NCBI GenBank assembly: GCA_035222895.1
Contig: JAVYIG010000318.1
Location: forward strand, 62,001-126,000
Source of the DNA: Strongylocentrotus droebachiensis
Taxonomy: Eukaryota > Echinodermata > Echinoidea > Camarodonta > Strongylocentrotidae
Direction: 5' to 3'
Length of the DNA stretch: 64,000 bases
A model generated the notes under the pieces. It searched no databases and was not told the origin of the DNA. It saw nothing but the letters and a program-made list of their open reading frames with translations. This document shows positions 23,906-33,237 of this stretch, piece after piece (the stretch's first letter is position 1; each line of letters opens with the position of its first letter). A program made the translations under genes and the position numbers.

Positions 23906-24233
23906 GTAAGTTTTATTTCGTGTTAACTTGATAAAAGTCGTTGGTACTCAGCTAATACGGAGAATTAGAGAGATGTAAATAAATCAATACACTAACCGTT
24001 AGTATTTGCATTCATGTTTTGAAATTGTTGTCTGTCTCATTATCCACTTGTATTACTTTGCTCTCTTTATTCTTTGGTGGAAGTAAACAGATAGATTTAA
24101 AAAACTATGAAATCACGACGATTGTATAGCAATTACGATCATGGGCAACACACATGATAGTAAAGCTAAACTAACAAAATAATGTTACCAACTCCAATCT
24201 TTTTCGTGCATCCTGTTAACATAGCAATAGCTA

Positions 24234-25006
24234 TCTACGCCAAGTCGTATTGAAAGCTATTTGGGCAAATTAAAATAATATACTGGTAATATTTAACCAT
24301 TTTATGCTATCGTAAAGTGTTTAGCAGAGGCACCCTCCTAATCAGTAAATTCACATTTAATTTTCTGAATACGTACGTCCATTGCCAAATCTTTGTCGTG
24401 CATCCTGTTAAATGTATAGACCAGTTCTGGTCATGCGATTGCTTCCTCAGCACTACATCCTTACTTATGAATCCTGCTGAGTATCGTCATATAAGTAGGA
24501 GTTGCATTGTGAAAGAAACGTTGTTGAATCGATCAGAAAAGATTGATCATCTAGCATATAAGTATTGGTGTGTACTGCAAGGTTCTGGAATCATCAACAT
24601 GATAAGAAATTTTGCCCATTCTTGTTAAAAATACAAGCACTGTACACATAAACATGCATATGGGACTACGCGATACCTATCCAGTCCGGATATATATAAT
24701 AATTTACCAAATATATCAATTAGTAGGCGGTTTCTCGGCAAATTTGTATCATCACGTATTAGTTAAAACATATTCTTTCACATGATTGGTAATAAGAGCC
24801 TCCATTAACATTTTTTGAGAGGAGGGGGGGGGGGGGTTCTATACCTTTAACAGTGATTGCTTTCTACGCCAGGTACGTATTGAGAGTTCTTTGGGCAAAT
24901 TAAATGATATACTTGTAACCTTTGAACATTGTATTGTATCATAAATGTGTTTAGCAGTGACACCCTCCCAATCAGTAAATTCGCATTTCATTTTATGAAT
25001 ACGTCC
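24234..25006 (+). repeat. Diverged direct duplication in B2 intron 1
   Basis: 24234-24380 and 24862-25006 share TCTACGCCA, TTTGGGCAAATTAAA, GTGTTTAGCAG and AATCAGTAAATTC in the same order. B1 and B5 have this block once. A short GTCGTGCATCCTGTTA-like motif is also doubled near 24205 and 24395. Confidence 0.65.
24824..24836 (+). repeat. Poly-G run in B2 intron 1
   Basis: G13, 170 bp before the poly-C tract at 25008-25022. The two runs are complementary. Confidence 0.9.
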
Positions 25007-25007
25007 A

Positions 25008-25027
25008 CCCCCCCCCCCCCCCTCTTC
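25008..25027 (+). repeat. Poly-C tract in B2 intron 1
   Basis: C-run followed by CTCTTCC, at the same place as in the other B genes. Confidence 0.9.
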
Positions 25028-25151
25028 CACCAACCATTCCCATGCCCTTTCAGTGGGTGGCATTGCGCTACGTCACTATTTGATGCATACTATTAATAAT
25101 GTAGTAGGTATCTTTCCTATGGAAACTCGTTTTTTTTTCTCACCCATGCAG

Positions 25152-25505
25152 GATACCATGCTTTTGAAGTGTCTATTCAGACATTCAATTCTCTTCCAGT
25201 CATTAGGGAAGACTTCACGATGGTATGTACCTTCACACCGAAGAGGCGATATCGGCGGCTAATTTGGGCAAAGGGTAACAACATCGTGGTTGCCTCTCAC
25301 GTTTGTTTGCCGTTTTCAGATTGTACAGTGGTTACCAACCATAACCAATCGAAGTTCAGCTTTTTGGCAGACACTGGCAGCGGAAATTTAACGTTAAAGA
25401 AACTTGACAGAAATGATAGCGACAATTACCTGTGCACAGTAAAAAGTGCATATGGGGTGGAGAATCCAGGGTCAGATACCATTCACGTGACACCATTGTC
25501 ACCAG
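25152..25505 (+). CDS. B2 exon 2: V-like Ig
   Basis: Acceptor CATGCAG, donor GTATGC, 354 nt. MVCTFTPKRRYRRLIWAKG, extra loop CLPFSDC, DSDNYLC. Close to B1 and B5 except in the loop. Confidence 0.88.
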
Positions 25506-25799
25506 GTATGCTATTGTAATGAATTTTCACAAGAAAACTCAAGGATATTTATGATGATATTATGACGATATATGAGTGTACTTTTGATTAAAATCTGAAC
25601 CAGACCCCCCTTTTCCTGTATTCTATTATATAACTATCATTATCATTATTGAAATACAAATATAATCATATCATAAGATAAATAAATTAATTACTTGTAC
25701 CTTTAAAAGTACGCGTTTGACAAATCAGTTCAAAATTTAAAGAACGCAGGAGAGTACCATCTTAAGCTAAAACTTGAACGTGATGGCGGTCTTAGAAAA

Positions 25800-26055
25800 G
25801 GAACCTGTATGGGCGACCAAACCTATAGCATATTATACAAATAACGCACGTCCCAGAGTGCAATAGCGGTGAGTGCAGTACGCGCGAGATTTCTTTAGAT
25901 TGGTGCCGCTCTGTGCAACGAGCCGCTTGCGGCGAGTCGACAGTGCGAACCATCTGAAGAAACCGAGCGAACACTGCATTTACGTTTTGCACAACAGGGT
26001 CAAGTGCGTTATTTGTTTTATAAAATAGCGACACAAACAGCAACAAACAAAAGTT
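25800..26055. mobile_element. Foldback (long inverted repeat) element
   Basis: The arms are symmetric about 25927-25928. The apex is GCCGCTTGCGGC (25922-25933), and ATAACGCAC (25841-25849) pairs with GTGCGTTAT (26004-26012). Between them ATTTCTTTAGAT pairs imperfectly with ATCTGAAGAAAC. Arms are roughly 70% complementary by eye. No coding sequence is seen. Confidence 0.55.
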
Positions 26056-26314
26056 TAGATCTTAAGTATACGAGAGTTCGATCTAGATCTAAGTTAGAGT
26101 TATGTTGGTTCTAGAAATAAAATGAGGGTCTAAGACCTTGCAGGCTTACCAACAAGTCCACGGGATTCATTGTTTGATTAAAAATAAAATGCACAGGGTG
26201 TCTAGAGACGAGTCTACATCAGACAGCTGAAATTCCTGGCTTCCTTATAAAATCCAAAACGGGTCTAAATCCAAGGCAAAAGTAAAACAAAAATTTGCTT
26301 TCTAATAATACCCC

Positions 26315-26332
26315 GCTCTAGCTAGCTAGAGC
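26315..26332. repeat. Perfect 18-bp palindrome in a CG-rich patch
   Basis: GCTCTAGCTAGCTAGAGC. It is followed by repeated CTACGCGTA motifs up to about 26435, unlike the AT-rich surroundings. Confidence 0.6.
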
Positions 26333-27299
26333 TAAGCTACGCGTACGCTGCGCTGGGGATCATGGTGAAGCGTACAATATTAGCTACGCGTAGCCTATAG
26401 CCTACAATGCACTCGAGGGAGCGTACTAGTACTACGCGTACGCGCGCGCACTGGATCTCCATGGTCGTGCAATATAACTTTTTGTTGCGCTTTTTCTGCA
26501 CTCATTTCTGCAAAATCGTGCTTGCATCAAAAATTTGTCAATGCCATGTGACGCGTATTGACCAATCACGATGCTTAAAATACTAGAGCCATTTTATAAA
26601 GTACAATCATATACAAATTAAATATAACCGCTACATAATGAAGTTAAAAAACAGATTCCAGCATAACATGAAATGCGTTAAGTGTGAATGTGTATATTAT
26701 TTAAGTGTATGTCTTTTGTTGAACGTTTTATTTATGTTCGTATTTATGTATGCATGTGCAAGTGTGAGTCCGAGTGCATGTGTTTGGAGCGCTTATCAAA
26801 TTATGACTTGTATGCTGATAATAATTAATGCCTCATGGCTGCCTTGAAAACATATATCGTTGGGAGACTATTCCCCAAGTCAGGGCCATGATGTCGTATA
26901 GGTTTATGCGCAATTAGCAATTTGGGGTTTATGGAATGAAAGTTCTTAGAGTTTCCTGTCGGATAAGAATTGATTGTGTTGTTTATGACAAACACATTTT
27001 TGAATGTTCAGGAAGTAGGTTATCGAAGTATTTGAACATACATATTGCAACCTAGAAGGTATGGATGTCAAAAACTGTTAATGTTTTCAGCTTCTGAAAT
27101 AAGAGTTCTGAATTTGCCAAAAAAAGGAAGATCTGGTTTTTTTTTAAAATGGGATTTACTTTTGTCTGCGCACAGCTTGCCCTAACAATATTACAATAAG
27201 TAAAGAAGAACCATTGTATTATACAATAAAAACTAAATTTGTTGAGTAAATAATTGTTTCATTTTACAAATAACTTTTACACCTTTAAATGATATATAT

Positions 27300-27376
27300 G
27301 TAAAGCGCTTAGGCACATCGTTGGATCGTGTATTGAGCGCTATATAAACACGGAATATAATAATTATTATTATATA
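27300..27376 (+). repeat. Solo SINE/LINE-type 3' tail
   Basis: GTAAAGCGCTTAGGCAC and GAGCGCTATATAAA, then an ATT-rich repeat. This tail type ends many invertebrate tRNA-derived SINEs and related LINEs. No SINE body was recognised upstream. Confidence 0.45.
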
Positions 27377-28515
27377 TACATATTTAATATAACTGAAATG
27401 GTCATTTTATGTTGGGCATTCATCAGTGATCACTCCGAGAAACAAAGATTTACGCTTGTTATCAATCAATAAGTTTATTGTCATATCTGTAGTTATGAGT
27501 GCATCATGGTGGTTGAAGTTTATACAAAATGGGTTTTGTGAATATTACGAGATCGCTTACTATACTTAAACCATGTGAACAATTCGGGTAATTCCAGTTG
27601 AAGGTATTCATTGGTGTTCCAAAGTTATTGGATAATATTTTCCTTTACATACAAAAGATAAAGAAATGGTCCCACTTAAACATGTCAACAATGAAACAAT
27701 TAATTTATGATCCAACCTAGTACAACGATTCGTTAAGACTCGCTATCTATTTACCTATAAGTGATGATTCTTTCAGTGTACAGTCACCTAAAACACCATT
27801 TGTAAATAGGTGGAATATTCAACAAATTCTGGAACAAATATATATTTTGGCTTCGATAGGTAAACGGTCAAGGAGTAAATGCAGAAAATAAAGGATAATA
27901 TCAAATCTCCCGTAAAGGGCGAGCACTGAACCCTTAATTGGACTTTATGGTCGGTTTTGACTTCCATGCGCGCCATGTCACATGCGTTAAATAATCTATT
28001 CAATAAGACGTTTTGATGCTCAATTTGGAGTGTATTTAAACTGCAGTATCTCTTTGTAAAAGAAACATTGACTACAGTATATCAACTAGGACCCCTTACA
28101 TCTAAAGTAGGATATGTGTTGGTACACTTTAGGCTTACAGGCGAAAGTCCAAAATAGATTAGTTGTGATTACTGGAAAGAAAATTCTTTTCGAGGACCAA
28201 CATACGCCCTTTTCATTTTTTGAGAATAGGTCGTCTTCATGAAGTCCAAAAAGGTGATATCCCAAAACACTTCTCCCATTGTATAAAGTTAAACATCTGA
28301 TATCATTTCCTGGTGTTCTTCTTCATATACCAATTGTATACAGCTGAATGGCATCATCAAAAGTTAAAGTAAAACAATAGAAAAATAAATGTCAGTGGTT
28401 GACTTATATTATCAACTAATCTTATACTTCCAAACAAGCCAATTTAAGTAAGTTTCCGAAACCCCCCTTTTATTTGAAACTGACAGCGCACTTATGCTCC
28501 TCAGTGAGACAAATT

Positions 28516-28528
28516 CCTTTCACTTTCG
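28516..28528 (-). promoter_or_regulatory. IRF-like element upstream of A3
   Basis: Minus strand CGAAAGTGAAAGG holds a perfect GAAANNGAAA core, 188 bp before the A3 start. Confidence 0.45.
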
Positions 28529-28715
28529 AAGCGCAAAGGGGAAGTAAATAAGCATACCGACCACTTTTCTTTGTGTGCACTCACTAAGTCATAAGTAACC
28601 GTTAGTGCACATCGTTCATTGTATAATTATACAAATATTCTGCTAGGTTGTATGATGGTTTATGCAACGCTCCTCTGAAGTTAAAATATACAAGGAAATG
28701 AGACGTAATAACGAC

Positions 28716-29109
28716 ATGAATGAACATCTTCGAATTTATCTCTTCCTCACCTTCATCGTTTCGAAGACATATGAGATGAGCGTGTCTACTAGTATTCAAA
28801 ACCAAGAAATCTTCCCGGTCGTCGGTGAGAATATAACACTAGCCTGCAACTTCAACCCTCCATCTACATATCGCCAAATGTCTTGGATTGGCAGGAATGA
28901 CAATATTCTAGCTACATGTCAAGGGGTGGGATGCAGAAAGGAGAAAATTGTCGCGGATATGTCTAAATACAGTTTGAGGGCAGATTCTTCCAGCGGAAAT
29001 CTAATTATTAGGGATTTAACAGTGGATGACAGCGGCAAATATCGGTGCATAGTACTCACATATTCTGATTCAGCTACTAATGAAACTGTACTGAAGGTAC
29101 TTTTATCAG
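28716..29109 (+). CDS. A3 exon 1: signal peptide + V-like Ig
   Basis: Signal MNEHLRIYLFLTFIVSK. LACNFNPPS with Cys, MSWIGRN with Trp, loop CQGVGC, DSGKYRC. 394 nt as in A1; donor GTAATG. Confidence 0.9.
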
Positions 29110-32100
29110 GTAATGTACTTTATCAGGTAATGTATTATAATATTATTTTGGATAGCTTAATCCGGCTATGATGTGTTCGAAATAACATATAAATGATTCA
29201 TCACTCATTCATCAACTCAATGGAACATTCGAACATTTAAATAAAACAGTCATGCGGGTGTAGCGTCATCAATAACTATAGTACGTTAATTCTTAATATA
29301 TTACTATTAGGATATTATGGAATAGATTAACACTATAATAAGGAAAGCCCCTTCACTAGAAAACGTTAAACCAAGACTGAAAACTCACTTGTGCATGTAG
29401 TCTCTACAGTATTAGCACATTAGTTACGAGCTCTTGCATCGCAGTAGAATATATCAACGTAGTTATTGCGCTTTACAAATGAATATATTATATTATCATT
29501 ATTATGTCGAGCTCGATTCGTGACTGAAAATAAACCAAACAATTGTATTATACAAAAGGTATTGATATTATGGTATTTGTGTTATATTTATGTGCAAAAC
29601 CAGACACCCAGCTTGACAAAACATATATTCCACTGGTAAATATGTCCATACATGTACACTTTGCTTAATTTCCAGCCACGCCTAGATTTCTATACATCAC
29701 CGACGATCGGTCTGAGGATGGATACATGAATGGAGCATCACTGAGCATCACATCTGGACAAACCCACAACCTAACATGCTCAGTCCGAGAAGTGAGACCA
29801 CCTGCAGAACTCGAGTGGCAAATTCCTGAAGAAGTACAGGTTCAACTGGAAGATCAGTATAATGCTGTTCATGGTGACGCGTACACTTCTCGAAGAGTTG
29901 TTTCTGTAACTCCCTCGAGAGAGGATGATGGAAAGATTTTCCGCTGTATGGCTTCGCATCGGGAGCTGAATAATGAGCTTCAATCAACCATCCGTCTAGA
30001 TGTTCAAGGTGATTATTGATATCACTCAAGACAGGTATCTTTGCGTCCGACTCGTCTTGTTGAGTGAATAAACATCAGAACGTAAACATCAGAACGTAAT
30101 ATATTCTAATTCTGAATATTATATACGATATATTCTAAAAATTCCGAATTACTCAAATTGCTTTCACGAATGTCACTTCTAAAAATCTTGATAACAGACG
30201 CACGTACCTGTTATGACTGCTGATAAAGCATAATTCGATGATTATTCCACTACTTTATTTCCAATCAGTCTCCCCCTCTCTCCATACCATAGAAAGTAAT
30301 AACTTGAAGCAATCTCAGATTGTTCCGTTTAGTCTCATTGCACAACGCCCCCTATCGTCAGAGTCAGCAGCCTAACATGTTAGCCTATGGAATTTTACCA
30401 AAAAAATCGTTAATTTTTTTTTTTTGTTGTTTAAACGAAAAGCACATCCACCCTGACGTACGTTATCACTAGCTCTTTCATTGGAACCATCAAGTCCCAT
30501 TGACTTTTGAAAGTTCACCCACCGTAATTTGATCAAAATAGGTTGCAAGCTCGTCATTGCCTATAATACACATGTGAAACAAGTCGAACTTTGGACTCAG
30601 TTTGCCAAGCGATTTTAAGATTATAGGTCAAGCACACGAAGGATAAGAAGCATGAATTATCATAGATCACTTCTGCTTGGTTCATTATGTCCATTTCATC
30701 CAACCCCCACCGTCATTTTTCCATTTAGTAAAAGCAAACATTTTGCTGAGGTAAGCAAAAACATGTATATTCATGAACGGTCAGACAATACAGTCTTTTA
30801 GTACGTAACGTATAGTGAGTGGGAATGGGCGATGATCCGTCCAGGAGGTAGAGGTCAGGGGTTTGTGCTGGCAATGCTCCAGCGAGCGAAAATGAGACAA
30901 CCGGAGCAATATGTATGTGTTTGCCAATTTCGTGGTTTTTCTTTTTCTCCTCTCATTTAGTTCCGCCAACAAACCTACGGCTCACCGCATCTGACCCAAT
31001 CACTATCGACGAAGCAGGAACAAGAAGTGTCATTGTCTTTGAAGACTCGGCAACATCATTCACCTGCAAGAGTGTAGGATCTCGCCCTAAGGCTGTCATA
31101 TCATGGATCATTGGTTCGGATGACGACCTGGGTAGCACGACCTCTACGTCAACCATAAATCAGGCCGACCAAGGTTTACGAGACACGGAGTCTAATCTCC
31201 AGTTGATTCCGAAAAGTGGGCATCACACTCAACTTCTCCGATGTGTGGCCCATGCTGGTATGAACAACAATAACAAAGGAGTGAGGGTTGTCGTCTATGG
31301 TGAGTATTCGTACTTGGTATTCACGATACGTCATCTTCTCGTTTCCACAACAGAAGACCAAATGCGGTTAGGGACAAACTGCTAAACACTTGGACATTGA
31401 TATATAGCAGATGCACATATTTTAACATTTAGAATAAATGGGTGTACTCATACCAATGTTCGACTATTCTGCATTAATGTATTTCAGTGGAGTATCAATT
31501 CAGGACATTCCTTAGTGACAAACCTTACTGATAGCTAAAGAAAAATTAATATTGACATCATCATTATTCATTTATTGTGTCCGAATATTAGTTACAAGTA
31601 ATACATAGGCTGTTGCTGCTCATGATATCGGAATAACCAATTTGTTTTTATCGGTTTTATGTTATATGCAAGTCACTGTGGCTTAAAATCTAAAAAAATA
31701 TAATAAAATATGAATTACACTTTAATTTCAAAGGACCACCGGACCCTCCCTACCTAAATGGAACGGAAGGATTGGAAGATGGGGTGTCATCAAATGTGAC
31801 TTGCACATCGAACAACGGCTACCCAACACCAACTTTCCAATGGTACCTTGGATCAAAAAACGTCACCAAAGATTGTAACACGCAGTCTGAGAGGAATATA
31901 CATCATCGAATGGATGCCAATAGTGTTTTCAATTTCACACCGACATTACATGATCATGGGGAACGACTTGTCTGTCAGGTTTTTCAACGAACTGCTCAAT
32001 CAGTGAAGTCTTCGAGGATTACTGCGGTTCTTAATGTTCTCTGTAAGTCTCCTTTACTTACTGTCTCCCCTAAAAGTCATAGTGCACATTTTATTCTGAC

Positions 32101-33237
32101 GTACTATTTCTTCTGATTTTGTTTCTCAAAAAGTTAACTGAATGATGAACAGTAGCTAACGGTTGTATATTCCATTTATAAACCATGAACTCTCGTCCAA
32201 AAAAATCTTTGTGTAATACTACAGAGTGAAGTATTAGAATCATTGCTGACATGTAGACTTTGTGTGTCATTTTGGAACCACCAACATGACGTTTCATAAC
32301 GTTGGTGAGGGCTACGAGAAATTTGTTCTTTTTTTTCTTTTCTGCCATTCTTTTATTAAACTTTAGAAAGCCTTCGCATTTGCATTTCTTTTTGTTTCTA
32401 TAATCGTTCTAATGCATTTATTTTTCCTTCTGAATCCAGATCCTCCCGTAATTGAAAGCTTCTTTGTTCGACGGATACCCATTGGCCAGCGAGGCGTCAA
32501 TGCCATCTTTACCTGCACATCCGATGGAAGACCCCCTGTTTCTATAGCCTGGTTCTGTAATGACACGAAAGTTACTAACGGCACCCGCCATCACATTTAC
32601 CACAGTCTTCTACAAGAATATACCTCGATGTCGAGTATTCTGACTATTTCTCATATTTCGGCAGAAGACGATGGCAACTATACATGTTTGACCGAGACAA
32701 GGCTTGGAAACGACAGTGCAACTATAATATTTTTATATTCTGGTAAGTATTTTACTATCAGACCAAGGTGCATATATGTATAAGGATCAACTATATTATT
32801 GAAGAGATGGTTACGAGTCATCCCACAATGATCCGGTGAAAATTGAGTTTGGCTTGACTTTGCCAAGGATTTGTCGTAAATATAATGAAAGCAATTTGGT
32901 TAAACAATGGGTACAGGGTAAGGGTTAGGGTTACGTTTATATACAACGTTTGGGTTAAAATGTACAGTTCGGATAGAGGAACGAAATTGGCCAGGGGGAA
33001 ATTGCCGCCGGAGCATGTCTTAACGGTTTCATACCACAAACTAAATGAATTGATTGGATACTTGTTGATTATTTTAGTTCTTTAAGATTACCCCTTACAG
33101 CATTAATTTCCACCATTTGAAATAAACTTCCAGGGAGCCCAGGTCCACCTTATTGGTTCATCGTCGATCAAAACAAGACGACATCATCTACTTTCTTCGT
33201 TGCTTGGCAACCTGGTATCACTGATGGGTGCCAGTGA
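28716..33237 (+). CDS. Gene A3: class A (subtype a) secreted 5-Ig protein
   Basis: Exons 28716-29109, 29676-30008, 30961-31299, 31734-32042, 32440-32742 and 33134-33237 join to 593 residues: signal and V-like Ig 1-131, Ig2 132-242, Ig3 243-355, Ig4 356-458, Ig5 459-559, and an FN3 piece that stops early after GITDGCQ. The start MNEHLR at 28716 aligns with A1, A2 and A4; an upstream in-frame ATG at 28662 would put 18 residues before the signal peptide and is less likely. Intron 1 holds a non-LTR retrotransposon 3' end and intron 2 carries about 600 bp of extra DNA. Ig5 and the intron before it differ from other A genes (see findings). The frame is open; no membrane anchor. Confidence 0.83.
29349..29507 (+). 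mobile_element. Non-LTR retrotransposon 3' end in A3 intron 1
   Basis: A short frame SLENVKPRLKTHLCM followed by TAG (29398-29400) matches the usual C-terminal tail of non-LTR reverse-transcriptase proteins. Then come GCGCTTTACAAATGAATAT and an ATT-rich repeat. Intron 1 is 566 bp here against about 300-420 in other A genes. Confidence 0.6.
29676..30008 (+). CDS. A3 exon 2: C2-like Ig2
   Basis: Acceptor ATTTCCAG, donor GTGATT, 333 nt. LTCSVREVRPPAELEWQIP and IFRCMASHREL carry the Cys-Trp-Cys core. Confidence 0.9.
30009..30960. other. A3 intron 2 with extra DNA
   Basis: 952 bp against 288 in A1 and 340 in A5. The ends align with those introns; about 30280-30900 does not and includes a T-rich run. 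It looks inserted, but no terminal repeats were found. Confidence 0.45.
30961..31299 (+). CDS. A3 exon 3: C2-like Ig3
   Basis: Acceptor TCATTTAG, donor GTGAGT, 339 nt. PPTNLRLTASD entry, SFTCKSVG, ISWIIGSDDD, LLRCVAHAG. Confidence 0.9.
31734..32042 (+). CDS. A3 exon 4: I-set-like Ig4
   Basis: Acceptor TTTCAAAG, donor GTAAGT, 309 nt. VTCTSNNGYPTPTFQWYLGS and LVCQVF. Confidence 0.9.
32440..32742 (+). CDS. A3 exon 5: divergent I-set-like Ig5
   Basis: Acceptor GAATCCAG, donor GTAAGT, 303 nt. FTCTSDGRPPVSIAWFCND has Cys and Trp. The WFCND segment matches B3 Ig5 and resembles WFCNG of B1 and B4, while the 3' half matches A genes. Confidence 0.88.
33134..33237 (+). CDS. A3 exon 6: short FN3 piece, terminal
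   Basis: Acceptor ACTTCCAG. SPGPPYWFIVDQNK, FFVAWQPGITDGCQ, then TGA at 33235-33237, earlier than in A2 or A4. Confidence 0.65.

Larger units (their letters stand above)
23848..25505 (+). pseudogene. Gene B2: class B (subtype x), truncated to two exons
   Basis: Only the signal exon (23848-23905) and the V-like Ig exon (25152-25505) are present. Both are open with good splice sites. The intron after the V exon matches B1 for about 150 bp, then the sequence becomes unrelated from about 25.78 kb, and no Ig2-Ig5 or FN3 exon occurs before A3. Reading through the donor gives a stop shortly after the V domain (25517-25519, PGMLL end), so a secreted single-V product is conceivable. Intron 1 has an internal duplication (24234-24380 and 24862-25006) and a G13 run. 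Whether the gene is expressed cannot be told from sequence. Confidence 0.75.
25506..28715. other. B2-A3 region without Ig exons
   Basis: The first 150-250 bp are B intron 2. From about 25780 the DNA has no counterpart in the other units. It holds a foldback element (about 25800-26055), a CG-rich palindromic patch (26311-26460) and a retrotransposon-type tail (27300-27376). From about 28450 it returns to the class A upstream block. The Ig2-FN3 part of B2 appears deleted or replaced. Confidence 0.6.

Noticed and set aside
26638-26847. 69-codon ORF with a hydrophobic middle
   Set aside because: Isolated in non-homologous DNA, no signal or domain that supports a gene.
27300-27376. tRNA gene
   Set aside because: No cloverleaf; the stretch fits a retrotransposon tail. 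No tRNA, rRNA or CRISPR array was recognised anywhere in the window.
30953-31156. Minus-strand ORFs overlapping Ig3 exons (also near 18457-18738, 42396-42665, 54189-54464)
   Set aside because: They recur because the sense exon is conserved; they are antisense shadows of Ig3 with no domain of their own.
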